Under the pieces are notes generated by a model that did not search any database, was not told the DNA's origin, and saw only the letters and a program-made list of their open reading frames with translations. From Panagrolaimus kolymaensis (lineage: Eukaryota; Nematoda; Chromadorea; Rhabditida; Panagrolaimidae): DNA of 64,000 nucleotides. A program made the position numbers and the translations under genes. The DNA lies in NCBI GenBank assembly GCA_028622995.1, contig JAJQJQ010000030.1, positions 3,082,678 through 3,146,677 of the forward strand, in the 5' to 3' direction. This document shows, piece by piece, positions 27,601 through 41,500 of the stretch (positions within the stretch are counted from its first letter, which is position 1; each line of letters begins with the position of its first letter).

Positions 27601-30600
27601 AACGATCAAGATTTTCTGAAAGCTTGAGGTCGTTTATTTCCTATAAAAAAGGAAAAACTATAACAAAAAATAATTTTTTTGATTTAATAAATTTTAATGG
27701 ATCCGCTAACATATTTATGATGCTTCCAATAACAAAACCATCAAGATTTTCTGAAAGCTTGAGGTCGTTTATTTCCTATAAAAAAGGAAAAACTATTACA
27801 AAAAATAATTTTTTTGATTTAATAAATTTTAATGGATCCGCTAACATTTTTATGATGCTTCCAATAACAAAACCATCAAGATTTTCTGAAAGCTTGAGGT
27901 CGTTTATTTCCTATAAAAAAGGAAAAACTATTACAAAAAATAATTTTTTTGATTTAATAAATTTTAATGGATCCGCTAACATATTTATGATGCTTCCAAT
28001 AACAAAACGATCAAGATTTTCTGAAAGCTTGAGGTCGTTTATTTCCTATAAAAAAGGAAAAACTATAACAAAAAATAATTTTTTTGATTTAATAAATTTT
28101 AATGGATCCGCTAACATATTTATGATGCTTCCATAAACAAAACGATCAAGATTTTCTGAAAGCTTGAGGTCGTTTATTTCCTATAAAAAAGGAAAAACTA
28201 TTACAAAAAATAATTTTTTTGATTTAATAAATTTTAATGGATCCGCTAACATATTTATGATGCTTCCAATAACAAAACGATCAAGATTTTCTGAAAGCTT
28301 GAGGTCGTTTATTTCCTATAAAAAAGGAAAAACTATAACAAAAAATAATTTTTTTGATTTAATAAATTTTAATGGATCCGCTAACATATTTATGATGCTT
28401 CCAATAACAAAACCATCAAGATTTTCTGAAAGCTTGAGGTCGTTTATTTCCTATAAAAAAGGAAAAACTATTACAAAAAATAATTTTTTTGATTTAATAA
28501 ATTTTAATGGATCCGCTAACATTTTTATGATGCTTCCAATAACAAAACCATCAAGATTTTCTGAAAGCTTGAGGTCGTTTATTTCCTATAAAAAAGGAAA
28601 AACTATTACAAAAAATAATTTTTTTGATTTAATAAATTTTAATGGATCCGCTAACATATTTATGATGCTTCCAATAACAAAACGATCAAGATTTTCTGAA
28701 AGCTTGAGGTCGTTTATTTCCTATAAAAAAGGAAAAACTATAACAAAAAATAATTTTTTTGATTTAATAAATTTTAATGGATCCGCTAACATATTTATGA
28801 TGCTTCCAATAACAAAACCATCAAGATTTTCTGAAAGCTTGAGGTCGTTTATTTCCTATAAAAAAGGAAAAACTATTACAAAAAATAATTTTTTTGATTT
28901 AATAAATTTTAATGGATCCGCTAACATTTTTATGATGCTTCCAATAACAAAACCATCAAGATTTTCTGAAAGCTTGAGGTCGTTTATTTCCTATAAAAAA
29001 GGAAAAACTATTACAAAAAATAATTTTTTTGATTTAATAAATTTTAATGGATCCGCTAACATATTTATGATGCTTCCAATAACAAAACGATCAAGATTTT
29101 CTGAAAGCTTGAGGTCGTTTATTTCCTATAAAAAAGGAAAAACTATAACAAAAAATAATTTTTTTGATTTAATAAATTTTAATGGATCCGCTAACATATT
29201 TATGATGCTTCCAATAACAAAACCATCAAGATTTTCTGAAAGCTTGAGGTCGTTTATTTCCTATAAAAAAGGAAAAACTATTACAAAAAATAATTTTTTT
29301 GATTTAATAAATTTTAATGGATCCGCTAACATTTTTATGATGCTTCCAATAACAAAACCATCAAGATTTTCTGAAAGCTTGAGGTCGTTTATTTCCTATA
29401 AAAAAGGAAAAACTATTACAAAAAATAATTTTTTTGATTTAATAAATTTTAATGGATCCGCTAACATATTTATGATGCTTCCAATAACAAAACGATCAAG
29501 ATTTTCTGAAAGCTTGAGGTCGTTTATTTCCTATAAAAAAGGAAAAACTATAACAAAAAATAATTTTTTTGATTTAATAAATTTTAATGGATCCGCTAAC
29601 ATATTTATGATGCTTCCAATAACAAAACCATCAAGATTTTCTGAAAGCTTGAGGTCGTTTATTTCCTATAAAAAAGGAAAAACTATTACAAAAAATAATT
29701 TTTTTGATTTAATAAATTTTAATGGATCCGCTAACATTTTTATGATGCTTCCAATAACAAAACCATCAAGATTTTCTGAAAGCTTGAGGTCGTTTATTTC
29801 CTATAAAAAAGGAAAAACTATTACAAAAAATAATTTTTTTGATTTAATAAATTTTAATGGATCCGCTAACATATTTATGATGCTTCCAATAACAAAACGA
29901 TCAAGATTTTCTGAAAGCTTGAGGTCGTTTATTTCCTATAAAAAAGGAAAAACTATAACAAAAAATAATTTTTTTGATTTAATAAATTTTAATGGATCCG
30001 CTAACATATTTATGATGCTTCCAATAACAAAACCATCAAGATTTTCTGAAAGCTTGAGGTCGTTTATTTCCTATAAAAAAGGAAAAACTATTACAAAAAA
30101 TAATTTTTTTGATTTAATAAATTTTAATGGATCCGCTAACATTTTTATGATGCTTCCAATAACAAAACCATCAAGATTTTCTGAAAGCTTGAGGTCGTTT
30201 ATTTCCTATAAAAAAGGAAAAACTATTACAAAAAATAATTTTTTTGATTTAATAAATTTTAATGGATCCGCTAACATATTTATGATGCTTCCAATAACAA
30301 AACGATCAAGATTTTCTGAAAGCTTGAGGTCGTTTATTTCCTATAAAAAAGGAAAAACTATAACAAAAAATAATTTTTTTGATTTAATAAATTTTAATGG
30401 ATCCGCTAACATATTTATGATGCTTCCAATAACAAAACCATCAAGATTTTCTGAAAGCTTGAGGTCGTTTATTTCCTATAAAAAAGGAAAAACTATTACA
30501 AAAAATAATTTTTTTGATTTAATAAATTTTAATGGATCCGCTAACATTTTTATGATGCTTCCAATAACAAAACCATCAAGATTTTCTGAAAGCTTGAGGT

Positions 30601-31781
30601 CGTTTATTTCCTATAAAAAAGGAAAAACTATTACAAAAAATAATTTTTTTGATTTAATAAATTTTAATGGATCCGCTAACATATTTATGATGCTTCCAAT
30701 AACAAAACGATCAAGATTTTCTGAAAGCTTGAGGTCGTTTATTTCCTATAAAAAAGGAAAAACTATAACAAAAAATAATTTTTTTGATTTAATAAATTTT
30801 AATGGATCCGCTAACATATTTATGATGCTTCCAATAACAAAACCATCAAGATTTTCTGAAAGCTTGAGGTCGTTTATTTCCTATAAAAAAGGAAAAACTA
30901 TTACAAAAAATAATTTTTTTGATTTAATAAATTTTAATGGATCCGCTAACATACTTATGATGCTTCCAATAACAAAACGATCAAGATTTTCTGAAAGCTT
31001 GAGGTCGTTTATTTCCTATAAAAAAGGAAAAACTATAACAAAAAATAATTTTTTTGATTTAATAAATTTTAATGGATCCGCTAACATATTTATGATGCTT
31101 CCATAAACAAAACGATCAAGATTTTCTGAAAGCTTGAGGTCGTTTATTTCCTATAAAAAAGGAAAAACTATTACAAAAAATAATTTTTTTGATTTAATAA
31201 ATTTTAATGGATCCGCTAACATATTTATGATGCTTCCATAAACAAAACGATCAAGATTTTCTGAAAGCTTGAGGTCGTTTATTTCCTATAAAAAAGGAAA
31301 AACTATTACAAAAAATAATTTTTTTGATTTAATAAATTTTAATGGATCCGCTAACATATTTATGATGCTTCCAATAACAAAACGATCAAGATTTTCTGAA
31401 AGCTTGAGGTCGTTTATTTCCTATAAAAAAGGAAAAACTATAACAAAAAATAATTTTTTTGATTTAATAAATTTTAATGGATCCGCTAACATATTTATGA
31501 TGCTTCCAATAACAAAACCATCAAGATTTTCTGAAAGCTTGAGGTCGTTTATTTCCTATAAAAAAGGAAAAACTATTACAAAAAATAATTTTTTTGATTT
31601 AATAAATTTTAATGGATCCGCTAACATTTTTATGATGCTTCCAATAACAAAACCATCAAGATTTTCTGAAAGCTTGAGGTCGTTTATTTCCTATAAAAAA
31701 GGAAAAACTATTACAAAAAATAATTTTTTTGATTTAATAAATTTTAATGGATCCGCTAACATATTTATGATGCTTCCATAA
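21657..31781 (+). repeat. 405-bp trimeric higher-order repeat domain
   Basis: The dominant order is three monomers: (i) CGA codon with ACTATAAC, (ii) CCA codon with ACTATTAC and ACATTTTTATG, (iii) CCA codon with ACTATTAC and ACATATTTATG. Clean runs contain four successive trimers (about 26,371-28,000) and six (about 28,261-30,690). Shorter or interrupted versions flank them at 21,790, 25,300 and 31,400. The whole block 26,247-28,136 (14 monomers, 1,890 bp) is re-initiated from 28,137 with the same leading order. The ACATTTTTATG form is confined to about 21.1-35.4 kb, marking this as a domain of local homogenisation. Confidence 0.88.
28164..31106 (+). other. Longest periodic open frame; not called a gene
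   Basis: This is the longest stretch without a stop, 980 codons, and it is simply 45-residue translations of the 135-bp monomer. The residues are rich in Phe, Asn, Lys and Ile, with FDLINFNGSANIF as a core segment. The apparent first codon is TTG inside AGCTTGAGG, present in most monomers, and no ribosome-binding or promoter context distinguishes it. The frame is open because the period is a multiple of 3 and the consensus lacks a stop in that frame. Neighbouring stretches are cut by TAA in scattered monomers and by one-base length changes. I see no signal peptide, transmembrane helix or known domain. A coding role cannot be strictly excluded without transcript data, but satellite is the better reading. 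Confidence 0.85.
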
Positions 31782-32591
31782 ACAAAACGATCAAGATTTT
31801 CTGAAAGCTTGAGGTCGTTTATTTCCTATAAAAAAGGAAAAACTATTACAAAAAATAATTTTTTTGATTTAATAAATTTTAATGGATCCGCTAACATTTT
31901 TATGATGCTTCCAATAACAAAACGATCAAGATTTTCTGAAAGCTTGAGGTCGTTTATTTCCTATAAAAAAGGAAAAACTATAACAAAAAATAATTTTTTT
32001 GATTTAATAAATTTTAATGGATCCGCTAACATATTTATGATGCTTCCATAAACAAAACGATCAAGATTTTCTGAAAGCTTGAGGTCGTTTATTTCCTATA
32101 AAAAAGGAAAAACTATTACAAAAAATAATTTTTTTGATTTAATAAATTTTAATGGATCCGCTAACATATTTATGATGCTTCCATAAACAAAACGATCAAG
32201 ATTTTCTGAAAGCTTGAGGTCGTTTATTTCCTATAAAAAAGGAAAAACTATTACAAAAAATAATTTTTTTGATTTAATAAATTTTAATGGATCCGCTAAC
32301 ATATTTATGATGATTCCAATAACAAAACCATCAAGATTTTCTGAAAGCTTGAGGTCGTTTATTTCCTATAAAAAAGGAAAAACTATTACAAAAAATAATT
32401 TTTTTGATTTAATAAATTTTAATGGATCCGCTAACATATTTATGATGCTTCCATAAACAAAACGATCAAGATTTTCTGAAAGCTTGAGGTCGTTTATTTC
32501 CTATAAAAAAGGAAAAACTATTACAAAAAATAATTTTTTTGATTTAATAAATTTTAATGGATCCGCTAACATATTTATGATGCTTCCATAA

Positions 32592-35500
32592 ACAAAACGA
32601 TCAAGATTTTCTGAAAGCTTGAGGTCGTTTATTTCCTATAAAAAAGGAAAAACTATTACAAAAAATAATTTTTTTGATTTAATAAATTTTAATGGATCCG
32701 CTAACATATTTATGATGATTCCAATAACAAAACGATCAAGATTTTCTGAAAGCTTGAGGTCGTTTATTTCCTATAAAAAAGGAAAAACTATTACAAAAAA
32801 TAATTTTTTTGATTTAATAAATTTTAATGGATCCGCTAACATATTTATGATGCTTCCATAAACAAAACGATCAAGATTTTCTGAAAGCTTGAGGTCGTTT
32901 ATTTCCTATAAAAAAGGAAAAACTATTACAAAAAATAATTTTTTTGATTTAATAAATTTTAATGGATCCGCTAACATATTTATGATGATTCCAATAACAA
33001 AACGATCAAGATTTTCTGAAAGCTTGAGGTCGTTTATTTCCTATAAAAAAGGAAAAACTATAACAAAAAATAATTTTTTTGATTTAATAAATTTTAATGG
33101 ATCCGCTAACATATTTATGATGCTTCCAATAACAAAACGATCAAAATTTTCTGAAAGCTTGAGGTCGTTTATTTCCTATAAAAAAGGAAAAACTATAACA
33201 AAAAATAATTTTTTTGATTTAATAAATTTTAATGGATCCGCTAACATATTTATGATGCTTCCAATAACAAAACCATCAAGATTTTCTGAAAGCTTGAGGT
33301 CGTTTATTTCCTATAAAAAAGGAAAAACTATTACAAAAAATAATTTTTTTGATTTAATAAATTTTAATGGATCCGCTAACATTTTTATGATGCTTCCAAT
33401 AACAAAACCATCAAGATTTTCTGAAAGCTTGAGGTCGTTTATTTCCTATAAAAAAGGAAAAACTATTACAAAAAATAATTTTTTTGATTTAATAAATTTT
33501 AATGGATCCGCTAACATATTTATGATGCTTCCAATAACAAAACGATCAAGATTTTCTGAAAGCTTGAGGTCGTTTATTTCCTATAAAAAAGGAAAAACTA
33601 TAACAAAAAATAATTTTTTTGATTTAATAAATTTTAATGGATCCGCTAACATATTTATGATGCTTCCAATAACAAAACCATCAAGATTTTCTGAAAGCTT
33701 GAGGTCGTTTATTTCCTATAAAAAAGGAAAAACTATTACAAAAAATAATTTTTTTGATTTAATAAATTTTAATGGATCCGCTAACATATTTATGATGCTT
33801 CCAATAACAAAACGATCAAGATTTTCTGAAAGCTTGAGGTCGTTTATTTCCTATAAAAAAGGAAAAACTATAACAAAAAATAATTTTTTTGATTTAATAA
33901 ATTTTAATGGATCCGCTAACATATTTATGATGCTTCCAATAACAAAACGATCAAGATTTTCTGAAAGCTTGAGGTCGTTTATTTCCTATAAAAAAGGAAA
34001 AACTATAACAAAAAATAATTTTTTTGATTTAATAAATTTTAATGGATCCGCTAACATATTTATGATGCTTCCATAAACAAAACGATCAAGATTTTCTGAA
34101 AGCTTGAGGTCGTTTATTTCCTATAAAAAAGGAAAAACTATTACAAAAAATAATTTTTTTGATTTAATAAATTTTAATGGATCCGCTAACATATTTATGA
34201 TGCTTCCATAAACAAAACGATCAAGATTTTCTGAAAGCTTGAGGTCGTTTATTTCCTATAAAAAAGGAAAAACTATTACAAAAAATAATTTTTTTGATTT
34301 AATAAATTTTAATGGATCCGCTAACATATTTATGATGATTCCAATAACAAAACGATCAAGATTTTCTGAAAGCTTGAGGTCGTTTATTTCCTATAAAAAA
34401 GGAAAAACTATAACAAAAAATAATTTTTTTGATTTAATAAATTTTAATGGATCCGCTAACATATTTATGATGCTTCCAATAACAAAACGATCAAGATTTT
34501 CTGAAAGCTTGAGGTCGTTTATTTCCTATAAAAAAGGAAAAACTATTACAAAAAATAATTTTTTTGATTTAATAAATTTTAATGGATCCGCTAACATATT
34601 TATGATGCTTCCATAAACAAAACGATCAAGATTTTCTGAAAGCTTGAGGTCGTTTATTTCCTATAAAAAAGGAAAAACTATTACAAAAAATAATTTTTTT
34701 GATTTAATAAATTTTAATGGATCCGCTAACATATTTATGATGATTCCAATAACAAAACGATCAAGATTTTCTGAAAGCTTGAGGTCGTTTATTTCCTATA
34801 AAAAAGGAAAAACTATAACAAAAAATAATTTTTTTGATTTAATAAATTTTAATGGATCCGCTAACATATTTATGATGCTTCCATAAACAAAACGATCAAG
34901 ATTTTCTGAAAGCTTGAGGTCGTTTATTTCCTATAAAAAAGGAAAAACTATTACAAAAAATAATTTTTTTGATTTAATAAATTTTAATGGATCCGCTAAC
35001 ATATTTATGATGATTCCAATAACAAAACGATCAAGATTTTCTGAAAGCTTGAGGTCGTTTATTTCCTATAAAAAAGGAAAAACTATAACAAAAAATAATT
35101 TTTTTGATTTAATAAATTTTAATGGATCCGCTAACATATTTATGATGCTTCCAATAACAAAACTATCAAGATTTTCTGAAAGCTTGAGGTCGTTTATTTC
35201 CTATAAAAAAGGAAAAACTATAACAAAAAATAATTTTTTTGATTTAATAAATTTTAATGGATCCGCTAACATATTTATGATGCTTCCAATAACAAAACCA
35301 TCAAGATTTTCTGAAAGCTTGAGGTCGTTTATTTCCTATAAAAAAGGAAAAACTATTACAAAAAATAATTTTTTTGATTTAATAAATTTTAATGGATCCG
35401 CTAACATTTTTATGATGCTTCCAATAACAAAACCATCAAGATTTTCTGAAAGCTTGAGGTCGTTTATTTCCTATAAAAAAGGAAAAACTATTACAAAAAA

Positions 35501-36101
35501 TAATTTTTTTGATTTAATAAATTTTAATGGATCCGCTAACATATTTATGATGCTTCCAATAACAAAACGATCAAGATTTTCTGAAAGCTTGAGGTCGTTT
35601 ATTTCCTATAAAAAAGGAAAAACTATAACAAAAAATAATTTTTTTGATTTAATAAATTTTAATGGATCCGCTAACATATTTATGATGCTTCCAATAACAA
35701 AACCATCAAGATTTTCTGAAAGCTTGAGGTCGTTTATTTCCTATAAAAAAGGAAAAACTATTACAAAAAATAATTTTTTTGATTTAATAAATTTTAATGG
35801 ATCCGCTAACATATTTATGATGCTTCCAATAACAAAACGATCAAGATTTTCTGAAAGCTTGAGGTCGTTTATTTCCTATAAAAAAGGAAAAACTATAACA
35901 AAAAATAATTTTTTTGATTTAATAAATTTTAATGGATCCGCTAACATATTTATGATGCTTCCAATAACAAAACGATCAAGATTTTCTGAAAGCTTGAGGT
36001 CGTTTATTTCCTATAAAAAAGGAAAAACTATAACAAAAAATAATTTTTTTGATTTAATAAATTTTAATGGATCCGCTAACATATTTATGATGCTTCCATA
36101 A
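32592..36101 (+). repeat. Tandem duplication with 15-mer (2,025-bp) period
   Basis: The block at 32,592-34,076 recurs at 34,617-36,101, an offset of 15 monomers. Both copies begin with short TAA-delimited units containing ATGATTCC (instead of ATGCTTCC), followed by the same order of CGA and CCA monomers and the same ACATTTTTATG marker. They differ at single sites: GATCAAAATTT near 33,140 in the first and AACTATCAAG near 35,160 in the second. Confidence 0.85.
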
Positions 36102-36505
36102 ACAAAACGATCAAGATTTTCTGAAAGCTTGAGGTCGTTTATTTCCTATAAAAAATAAAAACTATTACAAAAAATAATTTTTTTGATTTAATAAATTTTA
36201 ATGGATCCGCTAACATATTTATGATGATTCCAATAACAAAACCATCAAGATTTTCTGAAAGCTTGAGGTCGTTTATTTCCTATAAAAAAGGAAAAACTAT
36301 AACAAAAAATAATTTTTTTGATTTAATAAATTTTAATGGATCCGCTAACATATTTATGATGCTTCCAATAACAAAACCATCAAGATTTTCTGAAAGCTTG
36401 AGGTCGTTTATTTCCTATAAAAAAGGAAAAACCACAACAAAAAATAATTTTTTTGATTTAATAAATTTTAATGGATCCGCTAACATATTTATTATGCTTC
36501 CATAA
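36102..36505 (+). repeat. Three-monomer block with compound indel (GG to T)
   Basis: In the first unit, AAAAAAGGAAAAAC becomes AAAAAATAAAAAC, with the T at 36,156. This is net -1 base and restores the phase shifted at 19,822. The block then has an ATGATTCC monomer and ends in a unit with the ACCACAAC variant and a unique ATTATGCTTCC near 36,490. The same compound change reappears at 48,707 and 49,921, so it was probably inherited rather than arising three times. Confidence 0.85.
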
Positions 36506-39070
36506 ACAAAACGATCAAGATTTTCTGAAAGCTTGAGGTCGTTTATTTCCTATAAAAAAGGAAAAACTATAACAAAAAATAATTTTTTTGATTTAATAAA
36601 TTTTAATGGATCCGCTAACATATTTATGATGCTTCCAATAACAAAACCATCAAGATTTTCTGAAAGCTTGAGGTCGTTTATTTCCTATAAAAAAGGAAAA
36701 ACCACAACAAAAAATAATTTTTTTGATTTAATAAATTTTAATGGATCCGCTAACATATTTATGATGCTTCCAATAACAAAACCATCAAGATTTTCTGAAA
36801 GCTTGAGGTCGTTTATTTCCTATAAAAAAGGAAAAACTATTACAAAAAATAATTTTTTTGATTTAATAAATTTTAATGGATCCGCTAACATATTTATGAT
36901 GCTTCCAATAACAAAACCATCAAGATTTTCTGAAAGCTTAAGGTCGTTTATTTCCTATAAAAAAGGAAAAACTATAACAAAAAATAATTTTTTTGATTTA
37001 ATAAATTTTAATGGATCCGCTAACATATTTATGATGCTTCCAATAACAAAACGATCAAGATTTTCTGAAAGCTTGAGGTCGTTTATTTCCTATAAAAAAG
37101 GAAAAACTATAACAAAAAATAATTTTTTTGATTTAATAAATTTTAATGGATCCGCTAACATATTTATGATGCTTCCATAAACAAAACCATCAAGATTTTC
37201 TGAAAGCTTGAGGTCGTTTATTTCCTATAAAAAAGGAAAAACTATAACAAAAAATAATTTTTTTGATTTAATAAATTTTAATGGATCCGCTAACATATTT
37301 ATGATGCTTCCAATAACAAAACCATCAAGATTTTCTGAAAGCTTGAGGTCGTTTATTTCCTATAAAAAAGGAAAAACTATTACAAAAAATAATTTTTTTG
37401 ATTTAATAAATTTTAATGGATCCGCTAACATATTTATGATGCTTCCAATAAAAAAACCATCAAGATTTTCTGAAAGCTTGAGGTCGTTTATTTCCTATAA
37501 AAAAGGAAAAACCACAACAAAAAATAATTTTTTTGATTTAATAAATTTTAATGGATCCGCTAACATATTTATGATGCTTCCAATAACAAAACCATCAAGA
37601 TTTTCTGAAAGCTTGAGGTCGTTTATTTCCTATAAAAAAGGAAAAACTATTACAAAAAATAATTTTTTTGATTTAATAAATTTTAATGGATCCGCTAACA
37701 TATTTATGATGCTTCCAATAACAAAACCATCAAGATTTTCTGAAAGCTTAAGGTCGTTTATTTCCTATAAAAAAGGAAAAACTATAACAAAAAATAATTT
37801 TTTTGATTTAATAAATTTTAATGGATCCGCTAACATATTTATGATGCTTCCAATAAAAAAACCATCAAGATTTTCTGAAAGCTTGAGGTCGTTTATTTCC
37901 TATAAAAAAGGAAAAACTATTACAAAAAATAATTTTTTTGATTTAATAAATTTTAATGGATCCGCTAACATATTTATGATGCTTCCATAAACAAAACGAT
38001 CAAGATTTTCTGAAAGCTTGAGGTCGTTTATTTCCTATAAAAAAGGAAAAACTATAACAAAAAATAATTTTTTTGATTTAATAAATTTTAATGGATCCGC
38101 TAACATATTTATGATGCTTCCAATAACAAAACCATCAAGATTTTCTGAAAGCTTAAGGTCGTTTATTTCCTATAAAAAAGGAAAAACTATAACAAAAAAT
38201 AATTTTTTTGATTTAATAAATTTTAATGGATCCGCTAACATATTTATGATGCTTCCATAAACAAAACGATCAAGATTTTCTGAAAGCTTGAGGTCGTTTA
38301 TTTCCTATAAAAAAGGAAAAACTATAACAAAAAATAATTTTTTTGATTTAATAAATTTTAATGGATCCGCTAACATATTTATGATGCTTCCAATAACAAA
38401 ACGATCAAGATTTTCTGAAAGCTTGAGGTCGTTTATTTCCTATAAAAAAGGAAAAACTATTACAAAAAATAATTTTTTTGATTTAATAAATTTTAATGGA
38501 TCCGCTAACATATTTATGATGCTTCCATAAACAAAACCATCAAGATTTTCTGAAAGCTTGAGGTCGTTTATTTCCTATAAAAAAGGAAAAACTATAACAA
38601 AAAATAATTTTTTTGATTTAATAAATTTTAATGGATCCGCTAACATATTTATGATGCTTCCAATAACAAAACCATCAAGATTTTCTGAAAGCTTGAGGTC
38701 GTTTATTTCCTATAAAAAAGGAAAAACTATAACAAAAAATAATTTTTTTGATTTAATAAATTTTAATGGATCCGCTAACATATTTATGATGCTTCCAATA
38801 ACAAAACCATCAAGATTTTCTGAAAGCTTGAGGTCGTTTATTTCCTATAAAAAAGGAAAAACTATAACAAAAAATAATTTTTTTGATTTAATAAATTTTA
38901 ATGGATCCGCTAACATATTTATGATGCTTCCAATAACAAAACGATCAAGATTTTCTGAAAGCTTGAGGTCGTTTATTTCCTATAAAAAAGGAAAAACTAT
39001 AACAAAAAATAATTTTTTTGATTTAATAAATTTTAATGGATCCGCTAACATATTTATGATGCTTCCATAA

Positions 39071-41500
39071 ACAAAACGATCAAGATTTTCTGAAAGCTTG
39101 AGGTCGTTTATTTCCTATAAAAAAGGAAAAACTATAACAAAAAATAATTTTTTTGATTTAATAAATTTTAATGGATCCGCTAACATATTTATGATGCTTC
39201 CAATAACAAAACCATCAAGATTTTCTGAAAGCTTGAGGTCGTTTATTTCCTATAAAAAAGGAAAAACTATTACAAAAAATAATTTTTTTGATTTAATAAA
39301 TTTTAATGGATCCGCTAACATATTTATGATGCTTCCAATAACAAAACGATCAAGATTTTCTGAAAGCTTGAGGTCGTTTATTTCCTATAAAAAAGGAAAA
39401 ACTATTACAAAAAATAATTTTTTTGATTTAATAAATTTTAATGGATCCGCTAACATATTTATGATGCTTCCAATAACAAAACGATCAAGATTTTCTGAAA
39501 GCTTGAGGTCGTTTATTTCCTATAAAAAAGGAAAAACTATAACAAAAAATAATTTTTTTGATTTAATAAATTTTAATGGATCCGCTAACATATTTATGAT
39601 GCTTCCAATAACAAAACCATTAAGATTTTCTGAAAGCTTGAGGTCGTTTATTTCCTATAAAAAAGGAAAAACTATAACAAAAAATAATTTTTTTGATTTA
39701 ATAAATTTTAATGGATCCGCTAACATATTTATGATGCTTCCAATAACAAAACCATCAAGATTTTCTGAAAGCTTGAGGTCGTTTATTTCCTATAAAAAAG
39801 GAAAAACTATAACAAAAAATAATTTTTTTGATTTAATAAATTTTAATGGATCCGCTAACATATTTATGATGCTTCCATAAACAAAACGATCAAGATTTTC
39901 TGAAAGCTTGAGGTCGTTTATTTCCTATAAAAAAGGTAAAAATATAACAAAAAATAATTTTTTTGATTTAATAAATTTTAATGGATCCGCTAACATATTT
40001 ATGATGCTTCCAATAAATAAACCATCAAGATTTTCTGAAAGCTTGAGGTCGTTTATTTCCTATAAAAAAGGAAAAACTATTACAAAAAATAATTTTTTTG
40101 ATTTAATAAATTTTAATGGATCCGCTAACATATTTATGATGCTTCCAATAACAAAACGATCAAGATTTTCTGAAAGCTTGAGGTCGTTTATTTCCTATAA
40201 AAAAGGAAAAACTATTACAAAAAATAATTTTTTTGATTTAATAAATTTTAATGGATCCGCTAACATATTTATGATGCTTCCAATAACAAAACCATCAAGA
40301 TTTTCTGAAAGCTTGAGGTCGTTTATTTCCTATAAAAAAGGAAAAACTATAACAAAAAATAATTTTTTTGATTTAATAAATTTTAATGGATCCGCTAACA
40401 TATTTATGATGCTTCCAATAACAAAACCATCAAGATTTTCTGAAAGCTTGAGGTCGTTTATTTCCTATAAAAAAGGAAAAACTATAACAAAAAATAATTT
40501 TTTTGATTTAATAAATTTTAATGGATCCGCTAACATATTTATGATGCTTCCAATAACAAAACCATCAAGATTTTCTGAAAGCTTGAGGTCGTTTATTTCC
40601 TATAAAAAAGGAAAAACTATAACAAAAAATAATTTTTTTGATTTAATAAATTTTAATGGATCCGCTAACATATTTATGATGCTTCCATAAACAAAACGAT
40701 CAAGATTTTCTGAAAGCTTGAGGTCGTTTATTTCCTATAAAAAAGGTAAAAATATAACAAAAAATAATTTTTTTGATTTAATAAATTTTAATGGATCCGC
40801 TAACATATTTATGATGCTTCCAATAAATAAACCATCAAGATTTTCTGAAAGCTTGAGGTCGTTTATTTCCTATAAAAAAGGAAAAACTATTACAAAAAAT
40901 AATTTTTTTGATTTAATAAATTTTAATGGATCCGCTAACATATTTATGATGCTTCCAATAACAAAACGATCAAGATTTTCAGAAAGCTTGAGGTCGTTTA
41001 TTTCCTATAAAAAAGGAAAAACTATTACAAAAAATAATTTTTTTGATTTAATAAATTTTAATGGATCCGCTAACATATTTATGATGCTTCCAATAACAAA
41101 ACGATCAAGATTTTCTGAAAGCTTGAGGTCGTTTATTTCCTATAAAAAAGGAAAAACTATAACAAAAAATAATTTTTTTGATTTAATAAATTTTAATGGA
41201 TCCGCTAACATATTTATGATGCTTCCAATAACAAAACCATCAAGATTTTCTGAAAGCTTGAGGTCGTTTATTTCCTATAAAAAAGGAAAAACTATAACAA
41301 AAAATAATTTTTTTGATTTAATAAATTTTAATGGATCCGCTAACATATTTATGATGCTTCCAATAACAAAACCATCAAGATTTTCTGAAAGCTTGAGGTC
41401 GTTTATTTCCTATAAAAAAGGAAAAACTATAACAAAAAATAATTTTTTTGATTTAATAAATTTTAATGGATCCGCTAACATATTTATGATGCTTCCATAA
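39071..41500 (+). repeat. 6-mer (810-bp) higher-order repeat, three copies
   Basis: Blocks 39,071-39,880, 39,881-40,690 and 40,691-41,500 are each six monomers and each end in a TAA-bearing unit. The second and third share the rare pair AAGGTAAAAATATAAC followed in the next unit by CAATAAATAAACC. The first copy lacks the pair but has the same layout. Differences include CCATTAAG near 39,620 in copy one, a CCA/CGA switch in the fourth monomer of copies two and three, and TTTTCAGAAAG near 40,980 in copy three. Confidence 0.82.
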
